Positions 19,785 through 28,280 of a DNA stretch of 28,280 bases are shown piece by piece; positions within the stretch are counted from its first letter, which is position 1; each line of letters opens with the position of its first letter. The translations under genes and the position numbers were made by a program. This stretch comes from Hypsibius dujardini (lineage: Eukaryota > Tardigrada > Eutardigrada > Parachela > Hypsibiidae), in assembly GCA_001579985.1 (NCBI GenBank), contig LRSR01011202.1:1-28280 (forward strand), given 5' to 3'. A model generated the notes under the pieces. That model saw only the letters and a list, made by a program, of their open reading frames with translations, had not been told where the DNA came from and searched no databases.

Positions 19785-19790
19785 CTGATT
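19650..19790. repeat. Head-to-head CTGT/CAGA array
   Basis: CTGT units (19650-19676) switch directly to CAGA units (19677-19783), forming a palindromic junction at GTTTGTTTGACAGACAGAC. It is the last array before 8.5 kb without any. Confidence 0.94.
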
Positions 19791-20927
19791 GCATATTTGT
19801 TTAACCCTATGAAGAACCGCCTATGAACCACCTAGGAAGAATCAGAGGGAGTTAAATAAATGCAGATGTAAGCTCGATATTACAACTTGAGGTGAGCTAC
19901 ACGAAAACGTCGGTCATGGGGTTTCGACGCCTCAATTAATTATACCGTAGACACATTTAGGACTAAATATTCGATCAATTCAAGGCAGAACAGTGAGAAT
20001 AAGCTATTGGAACAAATAATGCATACGGCCAATAATAAATGTCCATCATCACAAGCCCACCAACAAATAAAGAAACATAAAGCTCCTTTACGAGAGAAGG
20101 GCACTGGAATGGACCACTTGATTTTCCCGTACCTTGGAATGAGCCACCGGATGGCAGGGGGCGCTTTGTCGCAAATTAGTTGAAAACAGATGAGTCACTG
20201 CATAGTTAGCGACCTCTATAATGAGCTTTTTCCAAGCGTCCTATCATTTGGTTTTTTTAAACACGTTCCCACAACTTTTCTTTTCCCTGATATCTTAGAC
20301 CTGGTTTCCGCAGCGCGGACATTTGCAAGATCATATTTTGATACTGATCTATCTATCAGACGTATAGACATTCAGACATCTGTACAGTACGTGAAGATAA
20401 GAAGATTTTTCAGCTGGCATTGGATGTTGTTTTGCGTCGGACTCGGGGCCTAAGGAGCGCGTGACTGTGAGTCCACCTGTGGAAGGACACTCCAGTATCT
20501 GATTCATATGTTTAACGTGATGTTTGGTTGGGATTACACAAGCCAAATTATGAAAAAAAAAACTGGGAAGAAAGCGCGGCGCAAAGTGGAAAGTTGCGTG
20601 TGATTAAGGAAAAATGCAAAAAAAAATTCTTGCTACCACGATAATAAATTATTGCTTACGGACTGACAGTGGCACAGTAGTCAGCTGAAAAATGAGCGAG
20701 ATATGCAAATCAGGGACACATGGTGAGGACAGCTCGATGTGTATCTGGACCTGATTGTCGGCAATTTTTCGAGGACTTTTGTATCCGCAACGGAGCAACA
20801 ATTATAAATTGTGCAAATTGTTGCTCGCTGTTTTAGTTTTGCGATTGCACGTACTTTTTCCTAGCGCCGGTTGCGGTCCGATCCAAATTAGGCAATTCAG
20901 CGAGGCCGTTGTTCGTAATCCCCAATT
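19791..20927. other. Intergenic region between divergent EGFR and the secreted orphan gene
   Basis: An ATG-initiated 87-codon plus-strand frame (20190-20453) has no recognisable motif. Promoters of the plus-strand gene should lie near the right end, but no convincing core element was seen. Confidence 0.5.
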
Positions 20928-23875
20928 ATGCTTAACAGCCTCGTGGTCTCGGTGTTCGGGCTCCTTGCTGCGGCACTACAGCCCATGTGCGCACGTAAGT
21001 TTTAACAGCACACACAAAAATGTTTGCAATATTATTGATTTTGATAAGTAAATGTCATATATATACGCTTAGAATAATTCATGTAAGTATCATATAAAAA
21101 TGTAATTTATTTTAATTCACAATAACATAATATAACAATTTAATGATAATAAAAAGTAATATTTGATATAATATTGCATTAGGGGTCATTCAACAATTAT
21201 GTCATCGAATTTAGGGGCGTACGTATCAGCAATCGATGACGAGCTCTTACGTATAGGGGGTGGAGGTCTGTCCTTGGATTACGTCAACAATTTTTAATCT
21301 CAAAATTTCCTTGATTGTGAGAGTTTGAAAAAACGTGTATTTCAATATCATTTTATAGACCCGCATGCCGTTATTCTTCCCTTCATTTGAGCATCATACT
21401 AGTACTGACAAGAGGTTCCGATGGCTCCACCAGAAAAACAGGTACGTCACTTGGGGGGGGGGGGCTACATCTACTTGATGCCTTTTGCACCAGCGCATTG
21501 GAATCGCAAATCTTCTATTTCAGGCGAAGATGCGAACATTCCCATCATTACCGATCTCGACGCTTTTCTTCGTTCTGATTTTGAAAATGCGGAGGATAAC
21601 TAAGTATTATCGGTGCTGAAATTTTGCTATTAAAGTTGAAATTTAAGATTTTGACGCATAGGGGGGTCCAACGGCGCTGACATAAGCGTTTGAAGTTCGG
21701 GGGGGGGGGTAAAAAGAAATCATGACGAGCTCTTACAAAGGTAAGGCCGCCTAATAGCGAGCGCTTATGAAATTGTTGAATGACCCCTTATAAGTTTATT
21801 ATTCGTATAAACACAAGTATAGCGTGGCCAGTTTTCGATATATTTCTGTTGAAAATTATACAGAATTATTCTACGGCACCCTCAATGGGGTCCCGGGCTA
21901 CTACAGTCCAGATCAAATACTAGCTGGACCTCCTCGGCCTTCATCATCAACAGCAGCAACGTCTGCAGCTGCTACGATAGGCAAAACAGCAAGCACAATA
22001 CGCAGACCGTCCACGCGTTCATCGTCCACGCGTTCACCGTCGACGACTCGTGCCACGCCGACGTCAAAAAATCTATTCTGCATTTTTTACGCCAATTTCA
22101 CGGTCACTTGTAAGACGGACTGTGTGATTGGATTTGACCGGCCCAGGGTGACGTTGTCGGACGATCCGCTGCTGTCGTACCAAGATCGAACGTGTCGAAC
22201 CGAGGTGGCGACAGACGGAACGAAATGGTCCATGAGTGATGGTATGTTTGTTTACCCGGAACACCGGTAAAAAAAAACGCTAGGATTGGTTCACTAATCA
22301 TACATTAAATGCAGAGAGCTATTGTTTCGAGGAATAGTTAAGTAATGTACAGATATCGTGCTAGTTAAGATATAATCTAATTATTGATAATATAGTATTA
22401 AATGTACTTTTATGGGGATTTGGTTATAAATAAGTTTAATAAATATCCATATATATATACCGGGTAGCACTGAGGCAATTTTTAGGCGTTCCTTTAGCGT
22501 AAATGTATCGAGCAGGAACTTACTTTTTGGAAAAGCGATTTTTTGCTCATTTAGAAACCCTCCATCTTTAGTAACCAACCGAGACCTACTATTATGAAAC
22601 TCCCTCTCTTTGAGGCAGCTTTGCAGTATTTAACATTTAAAAAATTTATGAAATAAATTCCCAGAATAAAAAATTCGCCAAAAATTAAGGAAAAAAAATC
22701 TGATTTAAAAGTGTAGTAATGCATCTTAATCATTGTTGGTAAACATGTTAAAAGGATTGGAGAGCTCAAGACTAATTTGTGCACCGAACTAAGTGACGAA
22801 ATGTGAGGGAGCTCTCTGGCGATTTTACCTTTGACGAGTCTTTCATGAATCTCGCTCTTTGCTGAAACGCTCTACCGGATACCCGAATGCATTTTATCTT
22901 TGTAAACTGTTGTCTGAGAAAAGAGTTTGTTCAAGTTTGAGCAGTTGCATCCTCAGAGCGAACGCTATAACATGGCGACATTTTGTCACAGCGATTAAAG
23001 ATTTGAGCCTTATTAATCCCTGTTGGGCGCTTCAAGTTTCGATACGGGCGAAGTCGCAATATTACAAAAGTGATCATTATTTATGAAAACCCACACAATA
23101 TGCTTCAAAACTGCTGTTTCCAAGAGCGCTTTGTACGTTTTCCCAAAACACGAACAGGAAGACAATTACCAAGCCTCGCAAACCGCGGGTTAAAAATTGT
23201 GCTGCGACGACATTTCCAAATTTGACCAAGGTTACGATAAATGAAGTTCTCACTCATACTTTTGCATGATATAAAAAAATTCGAGTACAGTCGTTTTGAA
23301 GCGCATTGAATTTGCTACAGTTTAGCGTCATCAGATTTTTGTAACGACTGACGCGCATGACCTCGGCAATTTGTAAATATTTTCCAAAAAGTAAGTTCCT
23401 ACCCGGTTTTTAATACTATATTATAAATAATTAGATTAAATATAATATATAAATATTTTCAAAAAAGTAAGTTCCAACATCGCGTCATTCTACTGATACG
23501 AAATGTTTTCGTAATTTGTCGACGTTCCCTTAACAGTTAAATAATGCCCGGAATTGTTTGTAGGAATAATTTTGGCAAAAAGTTCTCCGCAGTCCGTCGT
23601 GGCAACATGCGATTTTGAGGAGTGGTCATACTTCAGCTGTGAAGGGGTGGTGAGTTGCCGTCGCGGATCCGGCGCTCTGGGTTGGGGCATGGGAGTGGGC
23701 GTGGACTGCGGGGGAGGAGCCCCGTGGAGTGGACGTTACTCGGGGTCACCAACAACCGGTGAGTTTTTGGTTGTTATTTTTTTCGCAGCAAACCCTCAAT
23801 GTCGTTATTATTAAATGCCTTTTCTGAGTTGTAGGTTTCACAGGCAGAATCCATGCAATAGCCACCGCATCGTGA
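20928..23875 (+). CDS. Secreted orphan protein, 4 exons, 249 residues
   Basis: Exons are 20928-20994, 21795-22241, 23564-23758 and 23835-23875. Phases are 1,1,1 and the total is 750 nt ending in TGA. Exon 1 encodes a signal peptide (MLNSLVVSVFGLLAAALQ...). Residues about 68-114 form a Pro/Ser/Thr/Arg-rich, mucin-like linker (PSTRSSSTRSPSTTRATP). The C-terminal part has eight Cys (FCIF, TCKTDC, RTCRTE, ATCDFE, FSCEG, SCRR, VDCGGG) and a Gly-rich stretch. NYT and NFT are possible N-glycosylation sites. The exon 2 acceptor (TTATAAG|TT) is weak and lies 7 bp from a transposon end; it was chosen because it alone matches the phase. Exons 3-4 join well (GACAACCG-type donor, GTTGTAG acceptor). I recognise no family. 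It is probably extracellular; its function is unknown. No AATAAA is visible close to the stop. Confidence 0.55.
21182..21787. mobile_element. 606 bp DNA transposon (MITE-like) with TTA target duplications
   Basis: The termini are perfect inverted repeats (GGGGTCATTCAACAATT at the left, complement at the right), flanked by TTA at 21179-21181 and 21788-21790. A 3 bp TTA/TAA duplication is typical of PIF/Harbinger elements, so that class is inferred. A plus-strand frame (21421-21603, MAPPEKQ...) crosses a G-run and shows no transposase motif. The element sits in intron 1 of the secreted orphan gene and makes up 606 of its 800 nt. Confidence 0.88.
22371..23446. repeat. Inverted-repeat structure filling intron 2 of the secreted orphan gene
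   Basis: The left arm (ATCTAATTATTGATAATATA, then ACCGGGTAG, then GGAACTTACTTTTTGGAAAA, at 22374 to about 22534) is matched in inverted orientation by about 23376-23440. The left arm has about 54 and 44 bp of extra sequence between matching parts. A further direct copy of the AAAAAGTAAGTTCC end follows at about 23463. This is probably a decayed DNA transposon. The rest of the interior shows no recognisable protein. Confidence 0.65.
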
Positions 23876-24057
23876 AAGAAGGGGGAAAGCATCATGCTTA
23901 GCATCCTGATTATTTTTGGATTAACCGTTGAGAATAATACAGTTTTCTCGTAGTCTAAATACAATTCTATTCTTCACATTTTAAACCGGCCAAATTGATA
24001 GCGAATACTTCTCGACATATTTGTGCCTCCAATTGAGTTTGAAGTGCTGCTCTAATG
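23876..24057. other. 3' flank of the secreted orphan gene
   Basis: Contains no canonical AATAAA; the nearest variants are AATAAT/AATACA around 23932-23960. Confidence 0.4.
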
Positions 24058-24525
24058 GGTACGAGGTAAAGGCCGTTAACCAGGCCGGCAGGCGGCGCAT
24101 AAGTCGTTTTTCCGAGGTCAACCCAGGGAGATGGAACCGAAGTGGCGCCTCTACCGGACTGCTTGCACATTTCTCCATTGAGATTCTTCCCTTCCTTTTT
24201 TGGACCCAAATTCGAGCCGTGAGGCTTGGGAAGGAACTAAAATGGGTCAGAGAACTGTTCGGTATGTTTTCAAGCCATCTGCTATGGCATGGCAGCACTG
24301 CAGCACCGGGAAATCAACGTTAAGAAAACCCGGTCTGGTTAACGGCCTTTACCTCGTACCAAGCAAACGCGATGGGTTGAATCGGTGGGGAGATGGAGGG
24401 CGCCACAAGCGTAAATTCAATGAGTAATGTTTACATTTATACTTGTGACGCCCTTCGCCACCCCGTCGGTTCAACCCATGGCGTTTGCCTGGTAGTAAAA
24501 CTGACCGACCCGGTGGAGGCTCAAC
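24058..24525. repeat. Three alternating inverted copies of a short sequence
   Basis: GTACGAGGTAAAGGCCGTTA (24058) recurs inverted at about 24335-24357. There it joins a second segment (CAAACGCGATGGGTTGAATC) that recurs inverted at about 24447-24497, followed by a degenerate third copy of the first segment. The result is nested hairpins between the two secreted-protein genes, probably foldback element remnants. Confidence 0.65.
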
Positions 24526-24844
24526 CTGATTCATGACCGTTTTATTCCGGAGCATGGTACCGTCATTCGAATTCCTAGGATGACGGATTGGTGATGGTGC
24601 GTGTACTTTGACAGATAGGTGATGATGGTTTCCGATGGTGCAATAACGAAGATAACGAACCAAAAGCTGCATTGTTCTTTCGTACACAGGAGAGTGGGCG
24701 ATAGTTTTAATCTGCAACGTCGAAATAATATTAATACTAAGAAGTCGTGGCTTCGCAGTTTTTCAATTTCAGAGGAACTCCTACCACAGCTTACGAAGTT
24801 CTGTCTTAACTTCCGACGACCCAGTCAAATTCATTCCCGAAAAC
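24526..24844. other. Probable 5' region of the CUB gene
   Basis: No open gene; ends directly at the CUB start codon (AAAACATGG), so part is presumably 5' untranslated sequence. Confidence 0.45.
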
Positions 24845-27800
24845 ATGGAGCGACATTTTGTCCGTCTTCTCGTGGTTATTATTGGTTGCTGTGCCGTTGA
24901 TGTCAGTGCTCAAAGTACGAAATATGAACTGATATCCCAGTCTTTAGGATGAAAAAATAAATAACAATTATTATATGCGCGGTTTCCGTTCTCTTTTTTA
25001 TTTGTAGGTACCATGACAGTCTTTGTTCCGGCTACAGGGTCCGTGACCTTCCAGTCTCCCAACCATCCGAATAATTATTACGCTAGTGCACTCGTAACAT
25101 ACCGCATCATCTCGGCCGGCAACGAAGCCATAGAGGTAGCAATCCGAAAATCGGCTCAACAGCCGAGAGCGCGAAAAATCAAATTTCAAAGACATGTCCA
25201 ACAACTATTTCGACAGCAGAAACGTTGCATGAAAATTGGACTCTTTTTTGCGCCAGTTAAACGCCCTTGTATTCAACACGGAAACCAATTATGACAACAT
25301 CCAATTTACGGAGACACTGCCGGACGGCACGACTCAATCACTACCGGCAGCCGGTAGTGTCTACTCTGGAACAGTTGGACCTATACGGCTGCGTAGCCTG
25401 TCCGGCAACGTGGTGGGTAGTGCTTGTTAAGTAAAGTGTATGAATTGAAAAAAAAATCAAATGCCATTTTAAATTTTAAAAAACACACACACACATGTGT
25501 TTAAAAGGCAAAGCTGCTTTTCGACCGTTTATTATTATTATTATTATTTGTGTGTCATATATATACAGTATTTAAAAAAAACCGCTGGTGGTGCACCACA
25601 ATCTACTGCTTGAGAAATAAAATCGAAATGCAAATTGCACGAGATACAGGCGTAATATTTTTGCAGACTGCTATTTTTCGTACGGACGAAAGCGGTCAAC
25701 TAACGGGATTCAAGATAGCCTGCGCAGTGGTTCCGTGTGGTTCGGTCTACGAAGTACCGGCGACCGGTGCCCCGGTGGCCATTCAGTCCCCCAACAATTA
25801 CACCCTGCTGGCCAACAACGGATCCTGTGACTACACCTTCACCGCACCTGCTGGCGCCCGTGTTGAGGTACATCCATGCATGTATCCTAGGGATGGTAAA
25901 AACAAAACGAAACTAAACTAAAGGGACTAAACTACAGTAATATAAAACTAAATTAAAAGTCTTCGAAAATGTTGTTTTCCAAAACTTATAGTCTACCTCC
26001 ACCAAAACTAAGCATTCTTACAAGGGGCTCCCCCCCCCCACTCTGTGACCCAAAATCTCTTACTGTAAAGTCCCGACTCATCCGTGGTACTCTTTGGACC
26101 CCCCAGTAAATCAGACCCGGTGGGCCAAAACAACTGTTACGCTTCAATCGATCAATCAAGCGCTTGTTTCTCCCCAAACTGCTGAGAGAAAATTTAAAGG
26201 GTCCTTTTTTTTTCCTCTTCGGTGTAGCGATTACGACGGCCCATTTGTTTTTAAAAATGTTAAAGAAAACGCAAAAAACGTGCACGAATCAATGAGTCGA
26301 CCGCAGAAAGGAAGGATGAAAACTTTAAGTGTGAACTGCTTACGCAATCAATCGAGACGTGCAGTCTTGTAGTTCGCACATCTTTGAAATCAATCAAAAC
26401 GGTCTCTTTTTACTGTGTGATGACGTAGGCACCACGGATCGATCGGGACTTTACAGTACTTCTACTGCGTTTCACAAATGCGTAAGGATGTGTTCTTGCT
26501 CTTTCCGTTGAGAGAAGTTTCCCTATTCCAGAACTTTTATTTTTTAAAAATCAAAAACTCTTTAAATATGATACATAGAGGGCGCTATATTATCACAATT
26601 TATGTTGATTGATTGCTGAATTATGCTGTTCGACCAGCACCAAATCTAGCATTGGTAACAGCTAACAGCGTGACATGATGATGAAATGATGATATTTTGA
26701 CCAGATTCAAATGTTAATTAAGATAAATCATCCATACCAGTGTTATAAAATTGTGTAATATAATAAGCTATAAACTTCAGTAAAGTGAAATAAGTTGCGT
26801 TGACACAAAAAGTATTCAATAATTGAGCATTCGCATCGAAATCTAATCCTTTCGAAGTTTTCCATATTAATTGCAAAATCAATTAATAAATCAATTAATT
26901 AATCGACAATGTCACAGTGATTCTTTGCATGAATAATTTTAAGGAAATCGCTATAGTCCCACCCTTTTCCCACCCATTCACTATGGTCCCACCCTTCTAA
27001 TTGAATTTTTTAATTGAAATACAATAAAAAATTACTTTCAAGACGTTACCAGGATACTTAGTTATTCATAAGATATATTAGTGATTGATGGAATGATTGA
27101 AATCCAAGAGCCAAACAATTTCCAATAGTTAATTAGTAATCTGACTGTAGTATTGAGACAAAATGAGTGAGAGTAGCAGCTCTGTCGCAGATGACGGGAA
27201 CCGCTCAGATGACAATGAAGCCATTTCCGACTCGGAACAGACAGGCTCCCAAGAAGCGGAGCAGCTTTACCAACCAAAGATATCGGCAGCGAAAGATCTC
27301 AAGAACTGGTATGCTTCATATACTAATCTTGTAACCGATAAAACAATCCTTATTTAGTCTCGTTGTGTTTGATTTTAGCTATAATAAATCAAGAACTGCC
27401 ACCCGTTCCATTATTCAACTTTATTCAAATTAAAAAACGAAAAGGGTGGGACTATAGTGAAAGGGTGGGAAAAGGGTGGGACTATAATGAAAGGGTGGGA
27501 GAAGGGTGGGACAATAGTGGTACCCTAATTTTAAACGTTTTCGCTTTCCCACAAATACATCAATCAGTCGAAACGGTAGATGATAACGCACTTAGCGCCC
27601 TCTATGTGCCACCTCTAAAGAGTTTTCGATTTTTTAAAAATAAAAGTTTTGGAAAAGGGAAGAGCAAGAACACATCTTTGCGCATTTGTGGAACGCAGCA
27701 AAAGTAAGAGATTCTGGGTCACAGAGTGGAGGGAGCCCCCTTGTTAGTAATGAGGTTTTTTTGGACTAACAAACCACTTAATTTATTAGTTTCAGTTTTT

Positions 27801-28211
27801 GCCATCGCTATCGCAGAAGTGTAGCTTACCCTTAGTCGTAAGCATGTTTTACGTACTTGTAGCTGAGCCAAAGTCCGCCCGATGAATCCTGGAATTGCGA
27901 AGACGACGTTTTGCTGCTCTCCGAGATGGTCAACGGTTCGACCGTTGTTACCCGTAAACCGTTCTGCGAGAAGAACAGACCGAACGGACCGTCTCGAGTG
28001 CAATCCCAGTCAAACTCCGTCGTAAGTTGTCCGTCTTAGCATTAGTTTTGAGAAATGATTTTTTCCCTTGTTGATGAATTAGGCAGAGCCATAATTTTTG
28101 AATATTTATTCTTTTAATTTACTGTAAATTTTCTTTGTTTGCAGACGGTCGTGTTTAAATCGAATGCGGCTGTAAACAGAGCTCAATTCCAAATCCTGGT
28201 TCATATTACCC
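24845..28211 (+). CDS. Secreted CUB-domain protein, 6 exons seen, continues past window
   Basis: Exons are 24845-24914, 25008-25135, 25257-25412, 25667-25867, 27863-28021 and 28145-28211. Phases are 1,0,0,0,0,1, for 260 codons. Exon 1 is a signal peptide (MERHFVRLLVVIIGCCA). Residues about 24-145 form CUB domain 1 (TGSVTFQSPNHPNNY...LVFNTETNYDNI...VTAIFRTDESGQLTGFKIAC). Residues about 146-260 form CUB domain 2 (GAPVAIQSPNNYTLLANNGS, SCDYTFTAPAG, WNCEDDVLLLSEM, FCEKNRPNG, VVFKSNAAVNRAQFQI). CUB modules are extracellular beta-sandwiches used in proteases, matrix and developmental proteins. Both domains are split by phase-0 introns at corresponding places. CUB1 lacks the usual first cysteine pair, whereas CUB2 keeps Cys in the expected places. 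The frame is open with a GTAAGT donor at 28212, so more domains lie downstream. Which family it belongs to cannot be said. Confidence 0.85.
26063..26456. mobile_element. 394 bp TA-flanked transposon nested in the left arm of the larger element
   Basis: The TIRs start CTGTAAAGTCCCGA and run to ATCCGTGGT, with the complement at 26430-26456. They are flanked by TA (26061-26062 and 26457-26458). The intact right arm of the host element reads CTCTTACTTTTGCTGCG (as complement) where the left arm reads CTCTTA[insert]TACTTCTACTGCG, giving the empty site directly. A TA target duplication points to the Tc1/mariner group. It is non-autonomous. Confidence 0.88.
26946..27525. repeat. Inverted clusters of GGGTGGGACTATAG motifs inside the transposon
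   Basis: Left cluster 26949-26998 (CTATAGTCCCACCC, GGTCCCACCC) and right cluster about 27441-27527 (several GGGTGGGACTATAGTGAAA units) are inverted relative to each other and bracket the small ORF. They could be subterminal transposase-binding repeats of an inner element or of the larger one. Confidence 0.65.
27163..27357 (+). CDS. Small acidic ORF inside the 1.72 kb transposon, possibly a captured first exon
   Basis: The ATG-initiated frame MSESSSSVADDGNRSDDNEA continues acidic and Ser-rich, then LYQPKISAAKDLKNW. At 27308 there is a good donor (AACTG|GTATGC). Without splicing it stops at 27357. This looks like the acidic N-terminus of a nuclear protein, and could be the first exon of the element's own protein or of a host gene picked up by it. 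No family recognised. Confidence 0.4.
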   Translation: MSESSSSVADDGNRSDDNEAISDSEQTGSQEAEQLYQPKISAAKDLKNWYASYTNLVTDKTILI

Positions 28212-28280
28212 GTAAGTAAAAAGATGGTAGAATAATTGTGCGTGCTGTGAAAACATATGAATATATATACATATTAATAA

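Larger units (their letters stand above)
26021..27743. mobile_element. 1.72 kb long-TIR DNA transposon with TTA target duplications
   Basis: The ends are CAAGGGGCTCCC... and the complement ...GGGAGCCCCCTTG, flanked by TTA (26018-26020 and 27744-27746). The inverted arms are about 150-170 bp: ACTCTGTGACCC.AAATCTCT, CACAAATGCG...GTGTTCTTGCTCTT and GAGGGCGCTA all recur inverted at 27595-27743. The left arm is interrupted by a younger 394 bp insertion. It fills most of the 1995 nt intron 4 of the CUB gene. The TTA duplication suggests a PIF/Harbinger-like element; no transposase is recognisable. Confidence 0.85.

Noticed and set aside
20755-20994. Alternative frame over exon 1 of the secreted gene, with a hydrophobic start and Cys residues
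   Set aside because: It lacks an ATG and is preceded by a stop. The overlapping ATG-started signal peptide gives phases consistent with all downstream exons.
21421-21603. Plus-strand frame MAPPEKQ... inside the 606 bp element as a gene
   Set aside because: Crosses an 11-G run, has no transposase motif, and the element is too short to be autonomous.
24460-24495. GGTTCAACCC motif reminiscent of a tRNA T-arm
   Set aside because: It belongs to the inverted repeat; no cloverleaf could be built around it.
24349-24717. Minus-strand 122-codon frame
   Set aside because: Runs through the inverted repeats at 24.3-24.5 kb and has no protein-like motif.

Overview
This is intron-rich animal nuclear DNA, almost certainly from an invertebrate that I cannot place further. 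The evidence is canonical GT/AG introns, an EGF-receptor ectodomain gene, CUB-domain exons, a decayed non-LTR retrotransposon, DNA transposons with terminal inverted repeats (TIRs), and many GACA/CTGT tetranucleotide arrays. Genes were assembled by eye from splice sites, reading phase and family resemblance. No transcript or database evidence was available.

Left part (1-15.6 kb). Mostly non-genic: tetranucleotide arrays, minisatellites, foldback elements, a retrotransposon remnant (about 10.78-11.28 kb, minus) and a broken BEN-like gene (14.34-15.05 kb, plus). Scattered in it, on the minus strand, are duplicated pieces of the EGFR gene: a second signal-peptide exon (7102-7219), a second upstream block (9503-10265), a fragment like exon 5 (15414-15480) and a copy of exon 6 (12243-12612) split by a palindromic insertion.

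Centre (15.67-19.65 kb, minus). Eight exons join with matching phases into a 670-residue EGFR-family ectodomain: signal peptide, L1, furin-like, L2 and a second Cys-rich domain. No transmembrane or kinase exon was recognised in the 15.6 kb downstream. Every EGFR intron longer than 100 nt carries a GACA/CTGT array, and none of the short introns does.

Right part (20.9-28.3 kb, plus). Two secreted-protein genes stand head-to-tail. The first is a 249-residue orphan with a Ser/Thr-rich linker and eight Cys in its C-terminal part. The second is a CUB-domain protein that runs off the window. Their long introns are inflated by DNA elements: a 606 bp element with TTA target duplications, whose end lies 7 bp before a splice acceptor, a structure with about 1 kb between long inverted arms, and a 1.72 kb long-TIR element holding a nested 394 bp TA-flanked element. 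The tetranucleotide arrays stop abruptly at about 19.8 kb.

No new multi-gene system is obvious. The best leads are the apparently kinase-less, repeatedly duplicated EGFR locus, the alternating complementary arrays in its introns, and the transposon/splice-site arrangements in the two secreted-protein genes.
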